DNA of 64,000 nt from NCBI GenBank assembly GCA_943704415.1, contig CALSCO010000711.1, forward strand, positions 1 to 64,000. Direction: 5' to 3'. The notes beneath the pieces were generated by a model. That model made no database searches. It worked only from the letters and a program-made list of their open reading frames with translations, and had not been told where the DNA came from. Positions 34,708 through 47,000 of the stretch are shown one piece after another. Source of the DNA: Parvularia atlantis (lineage: Eukaryota; Opisthokonta; Rotosphaerida). The stretch's first letter is position 1; every line of letters starts with the position of its first letter. Made by a program: the position numbers and the translations under genes.

Positions 34708-37700
34708 ATGGTCGCCGTGCGGCGCGACGGTGGCGGCTACGCCAAGTCGGGTGCGGTCGACCTCAAGCACTACGAGGCCAAGGAGACGGCCGACCAGTTC
34801 GAGGGGATCCTCGGCGCGCTGCAGCGGCACCAGCCCGAGCTCGTCGAGGGCGACAAGGTGCGCCGGCGGCCCCCGCGCGCGCGCACGTCTGGCTCACGCC
34901 TCCGACGCCGCAGAGGGTCACCACGCGCGACCTCGCGCTGTGGACGGCGCAGCTGCAGCAGTTCCAGGAGGACGCACTCGGCACGGCCGTGCCGTCGCCG
35001 CCGATGATGCGCCTGCCGGCCAAGCTGTTCCGCGACCTGAGCGACAAGGGCGCGCTCGCGCTCATCCTGCGCAAGGCGCTTGAGTACAAGCACACCCATG
35101 ACTGGCGCCGGTTCGACTTCCAGAGCCCGTCCAAGCGCGCCAACAACATCGAGCTGCTCCTGTTCATCGAGGACGCGCTCGTGCGCAGCGGCCACCTCAA
35201 GCGGCCGCGCATCCACCTGCACCAGAGCATCGAGCCGGCCGACCGTGCGCGCCTGGAGCAGGTGCGCGTGCGCGTCCGCGCGCTGATCGCCCGCCGTCGT
35301 ACTGATCGCCCTGCGCCGCGCAGCTGATCGTCGCCGCCCGGGCCACCGAGCACCCGACGCCGCAGGGCGCCACGCACGTGCTCTACCCGAACCCAAAGGA
35401 CGCCTCGTTCGAGGACCAGGACTACTTCCGCACGCTCGAGCGCCGCGACCGCCGCGTGCTCGTGCACTGGTGGTACTACCCCGACAGCTACGACAGCTGG
35501 ATCCCCGACTCGGAGCTGAGCAGCGACCCGGAGAGCGTGCCCGAGCACCGCGGCGCGTGGCACCTGATCGTGCGCTGGCTCGAGGACTCGGCGCGCTTCC
35601 ACGAATGGATGAACGAGGAGGACTATGACCCGCAGGACCACGAGGTCGACATCAACGCCCTTCGCTCGTCCTCGCCCCTCACGCCGACGGCGCGCCTCTC
35701 GGCTCGCGCCAAGAAACGCAAGGAGCTCGACACGGGCGCCGCCGCCGCGGCCGACGACGGGCCCGGCAGCCCCGCCGACGCCCACGACGACGCTGCACCC
35801 GCCCCGCAGTCCAGCAAGCGCGTCAAGCGCGAGCACCGCGAGGACGTCGACGTGGGCGGGCCGGGCGCATCCGTCGCCGTGCCCACGCTCACACCGGCCA
35901 ACAGCCGCGCGGGCGCGCCGGTGACCGTGCGCGAGGCCGACCTCGAGCGCGAGGCCGAGAAGGTCGAGCGCGAGAAGCGGCCGGGCAAGCCCCGCCTGAA
36001 CGAGTACGAGCCCGTCCAGACCGGCACGCTCGCCAACATCTCCCAGGGCACGGCCCACCAAGGCCCGCCGACGGCCGCGGCCGCCGCGGCATTTGTGCCG
36101 CAGCGCGCGATGCTCGAGGGCGCCTTTGACCAGCCGGCGGCGCGCACCGGCAGCGGCGGCGGCGACGACGACGGCAGCGGTGCCGCGGGCGACAAGGACC
36201 GCGGAACGGACGAGCAGCAGCGCGAGACCGAGATGTTCCTCGCGCAGCAGAAGGAGCCGGTCGTCATCCCGTCGTACTCGGCTTGGTTCTCGCTCGGCGA
36301 CATCCACGAGGTGCGCCGCTCCCGCCCGCGCCTCTCGTCGCGACACTGACGCACGCACGTGTGCGCACGCAGATCGAGATCAAGGCCCTGCCCGAGTTCT
36401 TCAACGGTAAGAACCGCAGCAAGACGCGCAGCGTGTACAAGGACTACCGCGACTTCATGGTTAACACGTATCGGCTCAACCCGCAGGTGCGGTGCCGTGC
36501 GCGCGCGCGTGTGGCCGCGGGCGTGCTGAGTGTGACGATGTGTGTGCGCGCGCAGGAGTACCTTACCGTGACCGCGTGCCGCCGCAACCTCGCCGGCGAT
36601 GTCTGCGCGATCGTCAGGGTGCACGCGTTCCTGGAGCAGTGGGGCCTGATCAACTACCAGGTGCGGCGCGCTGCCCCAACGGATGGCGGGGTCAGCACGC
36701 TCAGACGGCCGCACGCCCGCGCAGGTCCAGCCCGAATCGCGCCCGTCGACCATCGGCCCGTCGTACACGGCGCACTTTGAGGTCACGGCCGACACGCCCG
36801 CCGGTGCGCGATCGGGGCGACGTACGACGGGCCCGTGGTCACACGCCCCGCTCTCGCAGGCGCACGGCTGTACAGGCCGCCGCCCGTCGCCGTTGTGCCA
36901 GCCGTGCCGTACCCGATGCCGACCGACGCCAAGCTCGCCTCGGTCGGCGCGGCGCCCGCGGCCGCCGGGCAAGCGCACATGCTGGTTAAGGCCGAGTCTG
37001 CGGCGAGTGCGCACGGGGTCAACCTCGCGACGCGGCGCAACATCTTTGACGACGACGGTGCGCGCCCGCGCCGTGCAGCCCCATGGCGACTGACCGGCGC
37101 GTGCACGTGCACAGGCAGAGCCGCGGCCGCGGGTGCGCCCGCAGACGCAGCCAAGAGCGCCGCTAGGTACAACTGCTGGACGTGCGGCACGCGTATCGTC
37201 GGGTTCCGGTACCACGCCGGCGGCGGCACGGGGCCGTTGCGGAAGGACATGGACCTGTGCATCAACTGCTTCCTCGAAGGCCGGTGCGTGCTAGGCGCTG
37301 CGCGGCATGGGGCGCGCGCGTGACTGCGGCACCTCTGTGCAGCTTCCCGGAGACGATGAGCTCGGCGGACTTTGTCAAGCTCGACACGGCGCCGTACAAG
37401 CACGACAAGACCGAACAGTGGACCGACCAGGAGACGGTGCTGCTGCTTCTGCGCGTGATGCGGCCGTTGGCTGAGCGGCTGCGCGTGCACAGCTGCTGCT
37501 GCTCGAGGGCATTGAGATGTACAAGGAGGACTGGAGCCGCATCGCCGACCACGTCAAGACGCGCACGGCCGAGCAGTGCGTCCTGCACTTCCTGCAGCTG
37601 CCGATCGAGGACCCGTACATGGACGCGCTGCCGACGGTCGCGGCGGACGGCGCCCTGGGCGCGCAGATGCCCTTTGCTCGCAGCGACAACCCGGTGCGCG

Positions 37701-38538
37701 GCTGCATCTGCGCCACGCACGCGCTGACGGCGTTGGCCAGGTCATGTCGGTTGTCGCGTTCCTCGCGGCCACCGTCAGCCCGAACGTCGCCGCTGCGGCC
37801 GCCCAGGCTGCACTGCGGCAGCTCACCGCCGGCAGGACGGAGGCCAAGCGCGCGGCGGGCGACGGTGCTGCCACGATGGACGTGGACGTGGGCAGCTCGT
37901 CGAACGACTTGACGGTGCGCTGCGTGGCCCTGCTGCCCGCCTGCGCCGTTTGCTGATGCGGCAGCGACGACGGTGCAGAACGCCGAGGTGATGGAGGTTG
38001 CAGCTGGCGCGGCACTGGGTTCGGCTGCAGCGCGCGCGACTCTGCTCGCGGCGAACGAGGAGCGGCGCATCCAGCTGGAGGTGCGCGCCGTTGCGCGGCT
38101 GAGCGGCGAGCTGACCGGTACGGCGGACCGCAGGTGTCACACATTGTCGAGCTGCAGCTGCGCAAGATCGAGCTGAAGCTGAACCACCTCGAGAGCCTCG
38201 AGGGCATGCTCGAGAGGCGCGCGCGCGCGACAGTCCCGGCCGCCCACGCACGCTCACACGCCCGCACACGCTCGCAGGGAGCTGACGAGGGTCGAGAACG
38301 ACCGCAAGGAGATCGCGGTCGAACGCCTCAACAACCAGCGCATCCTCGAAAGCCTTCAGGTGGCGTGTGCGGGGCGCGTGCGTGCGCTGTGCGCTGCTGA
38401 CGCCGGCACCACCAGCACCAGCTGCAGCAAGCGACGCTGCCAGAGTCGGTGGCAGTGATGCCGCAACACTCGATCGCCCCCTCGGCGCTCACGGGCTTGC
38501 GTCCGAGCGACACGCACCCGGTGTACCACCCTTTGTGA
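34708..38538 (+). CDS. SMARCC: SWI/SNF (BAF/RSC) core subunit SMARCC/Swi3
   Basis: Scaffold subunit of SWI/SNF-type chromatin remodellers. The N-terminal module (34708-35620) has [20 protein letters not shown] and [21 protein letters not shown] chromo-like segment follows: [19 protein letters not shown] and [18 protein letters not shown], very close to the animal VLVHWGFYPDSYDTW. After an acidic linker comes SWIRM (36240-36740: [48 protein letters not shown]). A ZZ-like zinc finger (37165-37290, [10 protein letters not shown] and [11 protein letters not shown]) precedes the SANT domain ([31 protein letters not shown]). A C-terminal coiled coil is seen ([16 protein letters not shown]). About 12 introns. 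Confidence 0.94.
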
Positions 38539-38661
38539 GCCCCATGTCTGTGCAGGCGCCAGAAGAGTGTGCTGAGGCATTTGACTTTGGAGACACTGAG
38601 ACACAGCCTCGGAGATGCGATGACGCAAGTCGATCGACGGCGCGGGTCGGGGCTGGCACGC

Positions 38662-40644
38662 TCACATCTGGTCGATCGGCAGGAGCAGACTGTCGAGCGT
38701 GTAGACAACCGCGTTCTGCGCCAGTGTGCTGCGCAAGGCGCGTGAGCATACAGCGCGCGCACAGGCGTCGGCGCACCTCTGCTTGAGCACACGCACGATC
38801 GCCGGGTCGGCCTTGGCGCCGATCGGGTTGCCTAGCCGCGCCGACGCGGGTCAGAAGGGGCCGCGCAGCACCGTGCACGCGCGCACCGAGCAGCGAGACG
38901 GTCGTCAGGGCGGCCATGCCGTTGTCCCAGTTGAACTGGTTCAGATTGTTGAACACCTCGCGGTTGAAGACGAGTGCGTCGCCGCTCTGTGTGCCGCGTG
39001 AGCGATGGGCGTGCGCAGGGCAGTCGACGCACCACGACGTCCAGGACGAGGTTGTTCGGCAGCATGGTCATGCGGCGGCCCTGGATGACGTAGGCTGCAG
39101 CGCGGCCGCGGGCGTGAGCGGTGCACGGGCGAGCGCGGCAAGGCGTGCGCACTCAGCAGAAGCGTGCGCAGATCATCGTCCGACAGGTCCTCGAACGCGT
39201 TTGCCTTTAGGTATTGGTCGGCCGGCGCGAAGATGGTGTACATGTTGGCCTGGCGCGCGGGCGAGTGAGCGCTGCCGCGACGCGTCGTGCACTCGCACCT
39301 GGTTGAAGAGGATGTTGGTCAGGCCGACGCGGACCATGGCCTGGTAGAACTGGGTCGCGTTCATGCCGATGAGCACGTCGGCCACGGTGAAGCGCAAGTC
39401 GTCCGGGACGAGCACCGACGAGATCGCGTGGGCCACGCCGCTGGCGCGGGTGCCGTGTCAGGCGCCTGGATGCCGACAAAAAGCGGCCACGCACCCGGCC
39501 GTGAGGATGTCGTGCAGGCGGACGATGTTGCTGACGACGGCCGTGCTGTTGACGAGGCCGGCGGTGTTGTTGACGGTGACGATGTTGTTGTTGACCGAGA
39601 AGTCAACGTTGAAGCCGAGCAGGTTGCGCACCGAGAGCGAGCCCTCGTTGATGATGTCGCGGTAGTAGATGACCTGGGGCACGTGCGCATGGACGGTCAG
39701 CACGGGCCCGTCGCGCGGCGCATGCGGCGCACCTCGTTCGGGATGATGTGCGCCGAGAGGATGTACGTGATCAGGGTCTCGTTGCGGAACTGGCCGCGGG
39801 CGAGCAGCAGGCCCTTGAGCGCGGGGTCGACAAGGTCGAAGGCGAGGTCGGTCGGGACGAGGACGGTCGTCTGGGCAAAGTTGCTGCGGCGCGCAAAGGC
39901 CTCCGCGTGAGCACGTGTGCGCACAGCCCGGCCGCGCCACGGGCGCGCACCACGGGCAGCCGTTGGTGAACTGGTCCTCGACCGAGCCGAGCACGGCGGA
40001 GAAGCCCTTGAAGATGCCGTTGGCGGCCACGACCGTCGTAAAGTTCCCGGGCGGCAGCAGCAGGCCGTCGACATAGACGATGTCACCGTTGCTCGCGGCG
40101 ACGACGGGGCCGATCTGGTTGCGGTTGACGAGCAGGCCGCGGGCGCTGCGGAGCAGCTGCGGGGCGCGGCGCGCGTGTGAGCATCGCGCCGCGGCGAGGC
40201 GAGGCGAGGCGCGCGCGCGCATCGTCGCACCTTGATCTTCTGCGGCTGCGAGCCGAGCGACTGCAGCACAAGGTTGCTGTTGATCAGCTGGCCGTCGGTG
40301 ATCGCGCCGAGGTTGCCGAACGGGGTGCTGTTGGAGACGTGGTAGCGCAGGATCTGGTTGAGCGAGTACGTCGACATGCTGCCGTCGAAGTTGGCCAGGG
40401 CGGCGTTGTTGGGCACGAACACGGTCAGGTCCTGGTTGACGGCGGCGGTGCCGTTGAGCAGCGGGATGTAGGCCGGGAGCTGACTGCGCAGGAGGTTGAT
40501 GAACGCCGCCGACGACTGGTTGGCCTGGAGGGCCTCAAGCAGGCTCGAGTCGCCCATCATGATCGTCTGCTGCGCCACGGCCGCCGTGGCCACGAGCGCC
40601 AGCACGGCGGCCGCGCCGCCGGCGAGGGACTTGGAGAGCAGCAT
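38662..40644 (-). CDS. Secreted protein with three FAS1 (fasciclin) domains
   Basis: Extracellular or cell-wall adhesion-type protein. Signal peptide MLLSKSLAGGAAAVLALVAT, cut near AVAQQ. Three FAS1 H1 motifs: DLTVFVPNNAALANF (first exon), TTVLVPTDLAFDLVDP and MYTIFAPADQYLKAN. Matching H2-like parts include ILRYHVSNSTP, LITYILSAHIIPNE and VIQGRRMTMLPN. Many N-glycosylation sequons are seen (NQSS, NGTA, NETL, NNTA, NSTA, NATQ). Ends YTLDSLLLPIDQM with no visible GPI signal or transmembrane helix, so it is probably secreted. About 8 introns. It is AT-richer than its neighbours in Asn/Ile/Thr codons. A TATA-like box lies about 80 bp upstream. Confidence 0.9.
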
Positions 40645-40961
40645 CGGCTGGATCGGGGCCGGGGCGTGATGCGGGCGGCGGGCGGATCGGTGCCGTGCCG
40701 CTGCCCGCGCCCGGCCCGCTTTATACGCGCCGACACCGCGCGGGTGCGCGAGTGGCCGCGGCCGCGATGCACGTGTGCGCGCGCGCTGCTCTCGTCCGCG
40801 CCGGGTGCGCGTCGGCGCGCGTCAGCCGTGCGTCATTCTTCGTGAGCGCGTGAAGCCGTGAAGTGTCGCGGTAGGCACCCGACGGCATCCCCACACATCG
40901 TCACGACGCAACAGCAGCAGCAGCAGCAGCAGCAGCACACATACACACGGCAGGTTCAAGG
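40645..40961 (-). promoter_or_regulatory. FAS1 gene promoter / RabGAP 3' region
   Basis: 317 bp between the FAS1 start and the stop of the upstream minus-strand gene. It holds a TATAAA (40725-40720) and a (CAG)n run on the plus strand at about 40909-40935, near the RabGAP stop. Confidence 0.5.
40720..40725 (-). promoter_or_regulatory. TATA box of FAS1 gene
   Basis: TATAAA on the minus strand, about 76-81 bp before the ATG, in otherwise very GC-rich sequence. A good position for a core promoter of a regulated secreted-protein gene. Confidence 0.6.
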
Positions 40962-43902
40962 TCAGCTGAGGAACTTGGTCGTGCGCCGCCGGTCCTTGCG
41001 CTCGTCGTCGTTGCCGAGGTTGGGCGCGCGCCGGAACCCGCCCGCGCTCCCGCCGCTCTGCCCGCTCGAGCTGCGCGCACGGATGCTGCGCACGCGTCAG
41101 CCCTGCCGTGACCTCGCGCGAGCGGCGCACTTGGCTTCGCTGGCCACGAGCGCGGCCGCGGGCGATGCAGGCGCGCTCAGGACAGACGGCGACGTGATCA
41201 GGCTCGTGTTGACCGTCGGCGGCGGCGGCGCGGGCGAGGGCGGGCTGGGCGGCGACCCTCCTGCTGCAGCCTGCCCCGCGCTGCTGGCCGCGCCCCATCG
41301 CCCAAACAGGCCCCAGAACGAGCCTGCGCTGCTCGCGACCGATGCCGTCACGCTCGACGCCGGTGACGTTGACGGCGCGCTCGCGCTCTTGCGCTGGCGA
41401 CGCGCACGCGGTCAGGGCCGAGCGCGCGGGAGATGTGCGGCGGCGGACGACGCACGTCTGCCAGACTGTCCGTGTCCGACTCGCCCGACATCTGCGAGAG
41501 CGACCCCGCGACGCTGTTGGACGAGCGCAGCGACTGCGACACCGCCGCATCAGCCGGCCAGCCACGACTCGATCGGCGCGCACCCGGTAGCTGCTCGCGT
41601 TGCTCGGCACGCGACTGATGGCCGGGCTCGCGCCAGGGCTCTTCCGCGATGTGCTGCGGGGCGCCGCGGCGCTAATCAGTCGCCCGCGCGCGCGGCCAGA
41701 TGCGGCCGGACCTGTTCGAGTCGGAGCGCCGGTTGCCGCCCGACCCGCCACCGATCACAAACGGCAGCTGCTGGCGGCTCGACGTGATCGCCTCGGCCAG
41801 GCTCTGCGACTGGATGATGCTGAAGCTGAGGCGCTTGACCATCGCGGCCATGTACGTGACCTTGACGCTCTGCGCGCGCGGAGGTCAGTGCGCTGTGCCG
41901 TCGCCCGGGTGCGCCGCACCTGCATAATCGTGTCCGGGTTATAGTTGAACGCCGGCAGCGACTTGAGCGCGTCGTACAGGCGGTCCATGGTCGAGAACTG
42001 CAGCAGCTTCTCCTCGTGCAGGCGCACGAGCGACAGCGCGACGCAGAACAGCGATATCCGGCCCTCGTACAGGAACAGGTCCCATATGCGCAGGCTCATC
42101 TGCCGCGGCGCTCAGCGCCCCGCAACCGACAGTGGTGGTGCGCGCACCTTGGACCGGAAGCTCATGGTAAAGAGCGAGACGAACCACTCGAGCGTGAACA
42201 TGGCCATGTCGATGCCGTTGTCGGTCAGGTGCCGGTTCAGCCGCGGCAGCTGCGTGTCGTGTGCGCGCATGAGCCCCCCCCCCCCCCCCCCCTCGCCGGC
42301 GGTCGTCGCTGGCGCGCGCACGCGCACCTCCTTGGCGATGATCATCTCAAACAGATCCGCCTCAGCCTTGATCCCTTTGAGCTGGCTGTCGTAGTAGTTG
42401 TTGGGCAGGATGCGCTCGATCACGGTCGCGAACATCCAGAACACGTCCTCCTCGTCGTCAAAGATGTTGAGCAGGAAGGCGGCGACGAAGTTCATGCCCT
42501 GGCGACACGGTGCGGGTCAGCTGTGCGAGCACCGGCGCGCGTGCTGCGGTCGCCGCACCTGGCAGTAGCCCGTGGTCGGGTTGCGGAAGCTGTAGGCGTA
42601 GAGGACGCGCCGCAGCCGCTGCAGCGAGCGCGGGTTGGGCCCGAGCAGCACGGTGCTGATGCACGGCGCGCCGGTGTGAGCCGCGCCGAGCGCAGTCGGT
42701 CCGCGCACGCACTTGTACTCGAGCCGGTCGGGAAACGTGCGGTGCAGGTCCGTCTCGATCTGGCGCGTGAAGACAGTCTCGGTCGCGGCGTTGTCGGCGA
42801 GGATCTTGCGGTAGGCGCCCTCGTTGGCGGCCCTGAGAAACTTGGACCCGCACAGCACCGGCCACACCTGCCGCGCGCCGCGCGATCAGCGAGGCGCGAG
42901 GCGGAGCGCATGAGGGGCAGCAGACCTGTGCGCGCAGGTTGTGCGGCACACCCGCGCGGATCAGCATTTGCATCAGCGGCGACTTGCGCGGAGTCTCGAT
43001 CAGGCTCTGCGCGGTGCGCCGGCGCGTGAGCGCGTGCGACACGCGTGCGTCGAGCAGCGCGCGGCACCTGCAGCTGCGACAGGTACAGCTGCCAGCGCAG
43101 GTCGTGCGTGCCGAGCGGCGCCGAGAAGCGCCGGGCGACCTGCGGGCGCTGGCGCTGGATCGAGACGACGCTGGCCCGGCGTGAGCGCGACCCTGCGAGC
43201 CGCCACGGCGTGAGTGGTGGAAGCGAGGCGACGCGGCGATCGAAACGCACGTGCCGCGTGGTGCGTCGAGCCGACGCTCTCGACGAGGCCGGCGAGGGCG
43301 CTGCCGACGCTGTCCATACCGAGCTCGCCCGCGGGCTCGCTGTCGAGCGCCTCGAACGCGTCGATTGGGACGGCGAGCGTGCGCGAGGGGCGCGACGGCG
43401 CGTGTTGACGCGAGCCGCGTGGGCCGGAGCCGGTGCTCACGGCCGAGCCGCGCCGGCTGTCGAGCAGGAGCAGAGACATGGACGGGAGGCGGTCGAGCGC
43501 GTCGTCGACGTCGTCGTCGTCGCCGTGCTCGACGTCGTTGTCGTTGTCGTTGTCGTCGCGCTCATCGTCGGCCGCGTGCTCGTCGGCAGCGGGCGCGGCG
43601 CCGGCCCCCGTCGCCGTGCCGCGCATACTGTCGTCGCTGCCGCCGGCGCTGGTGACGCTGCGGCTGCGCAGGCGCGCGTGCAGGAGGCTGGCCGTGCGCA
43701 GCCCCTCGGGCTTGACGAGCGGCGCGGGCGGCGCGGCGAGGGGCTGCGACCCCGTGCTGCTGATCGTGCTGCTGCTGTGCGTCGCTACGCCGCCGTCGTC
43801 GCCGCCGCCGAGCACGCACAACGCAGGGCCACCGCTACCGCCGGCGAGCTCGTCGCCGTCCTCGTCGCTGTCCTGCGGGCACTCGAGCGCGTCGTAGTCC
43901 AT
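40962..43902 (-). CDS. TBC-domain Rab GTPase-activating protein
   Basis: RabGAP. An acidic, Ser-rich N-terminus begins MDYDALECPQDSDEDGDELA and contains a long Asp/Asn run (about 43500-43570). A longer start at 43989 is possible. The TBC domain spans about 42960-41940: LMQMLIRAGVPHNLRAQ, VWPVLCGSKFLRAANEGAY, the Arg finger in RQIETDLHRTFPDRLEYK, the Gln finger in NPTTGYCQGMNFVAAFLL, FDDEEDVFWMFATVIERILP, NGIDMAMFTLEWFVSLFTM and LRIWDLFLYEGRISLF. Both catalytic fingers are present, so it should be active. The C-terminus is Ser-rich (QSLRSSNSVAGSLSQMSGES) and ends RRTTKFLS. Relatives include Gyp2- and TBC1D8/9-like GAPs. The target Rab cannot be told from sequence. Confidence 0.9.
42274..42292. 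repeat. C19/G19 homopolymer in a RabGAP intron
   Basis: Nineteen consecutive C on the plus strand, that is G19 in the sense strand, about 25-30 bases before the acceptor. Such a tract is prone to slippage and G-quadruplex formation. Confidence 0.85.
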
Positions 43903-44011
43903 TGGGCCCCACGTGCGAGCGCAAAGAGCTCCGTGCGACGTGGCCACGTGGACGATCTTCTCTCGACCTTGGAAGGACGCCAAGTGCATGGACAAGACGA
44001 CAAGAGCTCGC

Positions 44012-47000
44012 TCACTGCATCATCTCGACGTAGTTGGCTGCGTGCGCGGGCGGCGGCGTGTGAGCGGCGGTGCAGGGCAGGAGGGACAGGCGCGGCGCAC
44101 CGGGGAAGAGGCCCTTGCGGCCCTTGCACGTGCCCTCCCACCAGCCCTCGTTGTCCTTGCTCGTGATCGTGATGACGTCCCCGGCCTCGAGCGTGAGCTC
44201 GTCGGCCTCCGTCGCGCTGTAGTTGTAGAGCGCCTTGCACCGCGGCAGGTTGGGCTGCGTGGACCGCTGATGAGCGCAAACAAGCGCAATGTCGGGCGCG
44301 CGCGCACCTTGGCCGTCGGCGGCGGCGGGCGCGCGCCACCGGCAGCGGCGGGACGCGGGGCCGGCCGGCCTGCAGACGCGCGCGAGAGACCGTCAGGCGG
44401 GCAGTCACGCGGGGCGCCGCAAAAGCGTCACACACCGCCGATGCCGGCGCCGGCGCCGGGCGGCCGCACGCCCATAACCATCTGTGGCGTCGCGGCCGGG
44501 GCCCCAGGCGCTGCCGCGGCCGACGCCGCCGGACTGGGCCGCGCGACCGGAGGCCGGCCGCCCATCATGGCCATGCCCATCTGCGGCGGGCCGCCCGCGC
44601 CCGCGCCCGGCGGACGCATGCCGCCCATGCCCATCGCCGGGCCGGCGGGGCGCGGCTGCTGCATCTGCTGCGGGGGCGGCTGGTACGCCTGCTGCTGCTG
44701 CGGCGGCGGCTGCTGGTACGCCGGCTGCTGATACGCTGGCTGCTGGTACGCCGGCTGCTGGGCCGGCGCAGGCCGCGGCGGGCCGCGCTGGCCGCCCTGC
44801 TGCGGTGCCGCGCGGCGCTGCTGCTGCGGCGCGGCCGCGGGCTGCATGTTGCGCGAGTCCTTGGGCATGCCTGCCGTGCGTGCGCGCGCGCGCGCTCGCG
44901 TCAGCGGACGTGGCGGCAACGGGCCTGCGCGCCGCGCATGCCTGTGGGGACGTGCACCGTGCCCGACTTCATCGTGGGCACGCGCATCTGCTCGTTGCGC
45001 TGGAACTTGATCGCGCCCTTCTTGCCCTTCTTGATCAGGTACTGGATGCTGTGCGCACGAAACGACGCGTCAGCAGAAGCCACGCTCCGCGCACGCCGCG
45101 CACTTGTCGTTAAACATGACGCGCAGCTGCCGGCCATTCTCGCGCAGCTTCTCGGACAGCAGCGTCACCAGCTCGGTCTTGAACACGGTCTCGAAGACCT
45201 GGTCGTAGTCGGACGGGACGTGCACGCAGACGTAGTCGTCCGCGAGCGTGCTCATAGACACGGCCTCGATCGTCGTGAGCTGGATCTGGCGCTTGAACAT
45301 GTACATGGGCTTGCCCTTGTTGGGGCCGTCCTTGGCCTGCTCAGATCGCGTAAGCAAACAGGCGTCGTCGTTGTCGCGCGCGCGCGCACCGGCTCGAGTG
45401 CGATGATGGCCAGCTGCTTGTTGGTCATGAGCACGATGCGCGACTGCGGCTTGTACCGCCGGTCGTATTTGATCACGCGGTCGGCAAAGATTACGCGCTC
45501 CTGCTTGCCTGGTGGGGAGCGGCGGCTCAGCCCGGCGAGCGCGTGCAGGGCCCCGGCGCGCGCACCCATCAGCGTCCGCAGCGCGGGGTTGTCCATGAAC
45601 CCGATGTAGTCGCCGATGTAGTCGCGCTTGAGCGAGATGCGCTTGCGCTCCTTCTGGCCGTACAGGATGTCCTGGGCTGTGTGCGCCGAGCAATCGGCAT
45701 GCGCCCCGCACGAGAGCCGCGGGGCGCCCCGCACGCACACTTGGCCTTGAGCTCGAGGAAGTACTTGCGCGCCTTCCACGTGCGGTACGCACGCTGGATC
45801 TTGACCGCGAACGTGTGATACTTGCGCGCGCGCAGCTCCTCGAGCATAAATAGCTGCGCGCGCGCCGCGCTAACGCTCAGCCCCCCTCGCGCCTCGCCGC
45901 GGCACACCGCGCACCGACTCGGGCGACTTGATGAACAGCTTTGTGCGGCCGAGCTGGTACTGCGTCGCGTCCATCTCGACCGCGCGCCTGGGCGTGGCAA
46001 TAGTCAGCGGGCGGTGCGATGCAACGGGCCACGTGCGAGCACACACATCATGTGCTGCACGCCCTGCTGCGGCTGGCCCTGCCAGTGCGGGAACGTCTCG
46101 GGCGTGAGGATCGCGTAGCGGCGCAGGAACTTGTCGAACGGCTGGCGATAGGCGAAGCCGGCGCGGCGGATGCGGATGTTCTCCTTGAGGTTAAGGTAGC
46201 GCACCTGGTGCATTACGCTGATGCGCATACACGTGCGCATCAGCGACGGGGTAGCGCAGCGCGGCAGCCGCGCACCGCTGCTGGTCCCAGTCGCGCGGCC
46301 GCTTGGTCTCGTTGGGCTTGATGCAGCGGATATAGTGCGGCGTGCACTTCATGAGCGTGTCGACGAGCAGGTTGGCCTGGTTCTGCGTTGCGCGCCGTCC
46401 CACGCGGTGTGAGCACGCTGCGCAGCACTGGGCGGCGCAGGTGTCACTGCCACGCACGCGGATCTTGAACGCCGCCGTCGTCGGGCGCTTTTTGTCGTCC
46501 TGCGTCGTGTCCTCGGGGAACAACGAGCGCGCAAACGCGTTGTTGGTCGTCTGCATCAGCTGGATCAGGTCCTTGTACAGCGTGTCGCGGTTCGACTCGC
46601 AGAAGCCGTCCGACGTGTACGTGACCTGCCGCGTACGTGCGCGCGCGCGCGCGCACGCGTGTCATGCCGCAGCAACGCGCCACAAGCAGGTGCCGCACGT
46701 TGCCAGCGTAGTGCTTGATCATGAACGCGCCCGTGAGCGCGTTGAAGTGCGGGTTCGACACCTGGCCCGACGCCTTCTCCACAAACTTGTTGTCGGCGCC
46801 GTCCGACTGCGCGTGCATCGTCGCGCACACGTCGTCGAGCACGGCCATGAGCCCGACGGGTTTCTGCGGCGCGTGTGTGTCAGTGCGCTTATCGAACGGA
46901 GCACGCGACCGCACCTTGCCCTCGATCAGCTCGCACACGATCTTGTTGTTGAAAAAGTCGATCGGCGTCCACTGGATGCCCTCGGCCGCGTACTCCTCCT

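Noticed and set aside
34763-36358. 531-codon minus-strand frame opposite SMARCC
   Set aside because: High GC leaves few stops on the antisense strand; the plus strand has clear SMARCC homology.
40822-41751. Minus-strand frame with a poly-Leu stretch resembling a signal anchor
   Set aside because: The Leu run is only the (CAG)n repeat read backwards, beyond the RabGAP stop codon.
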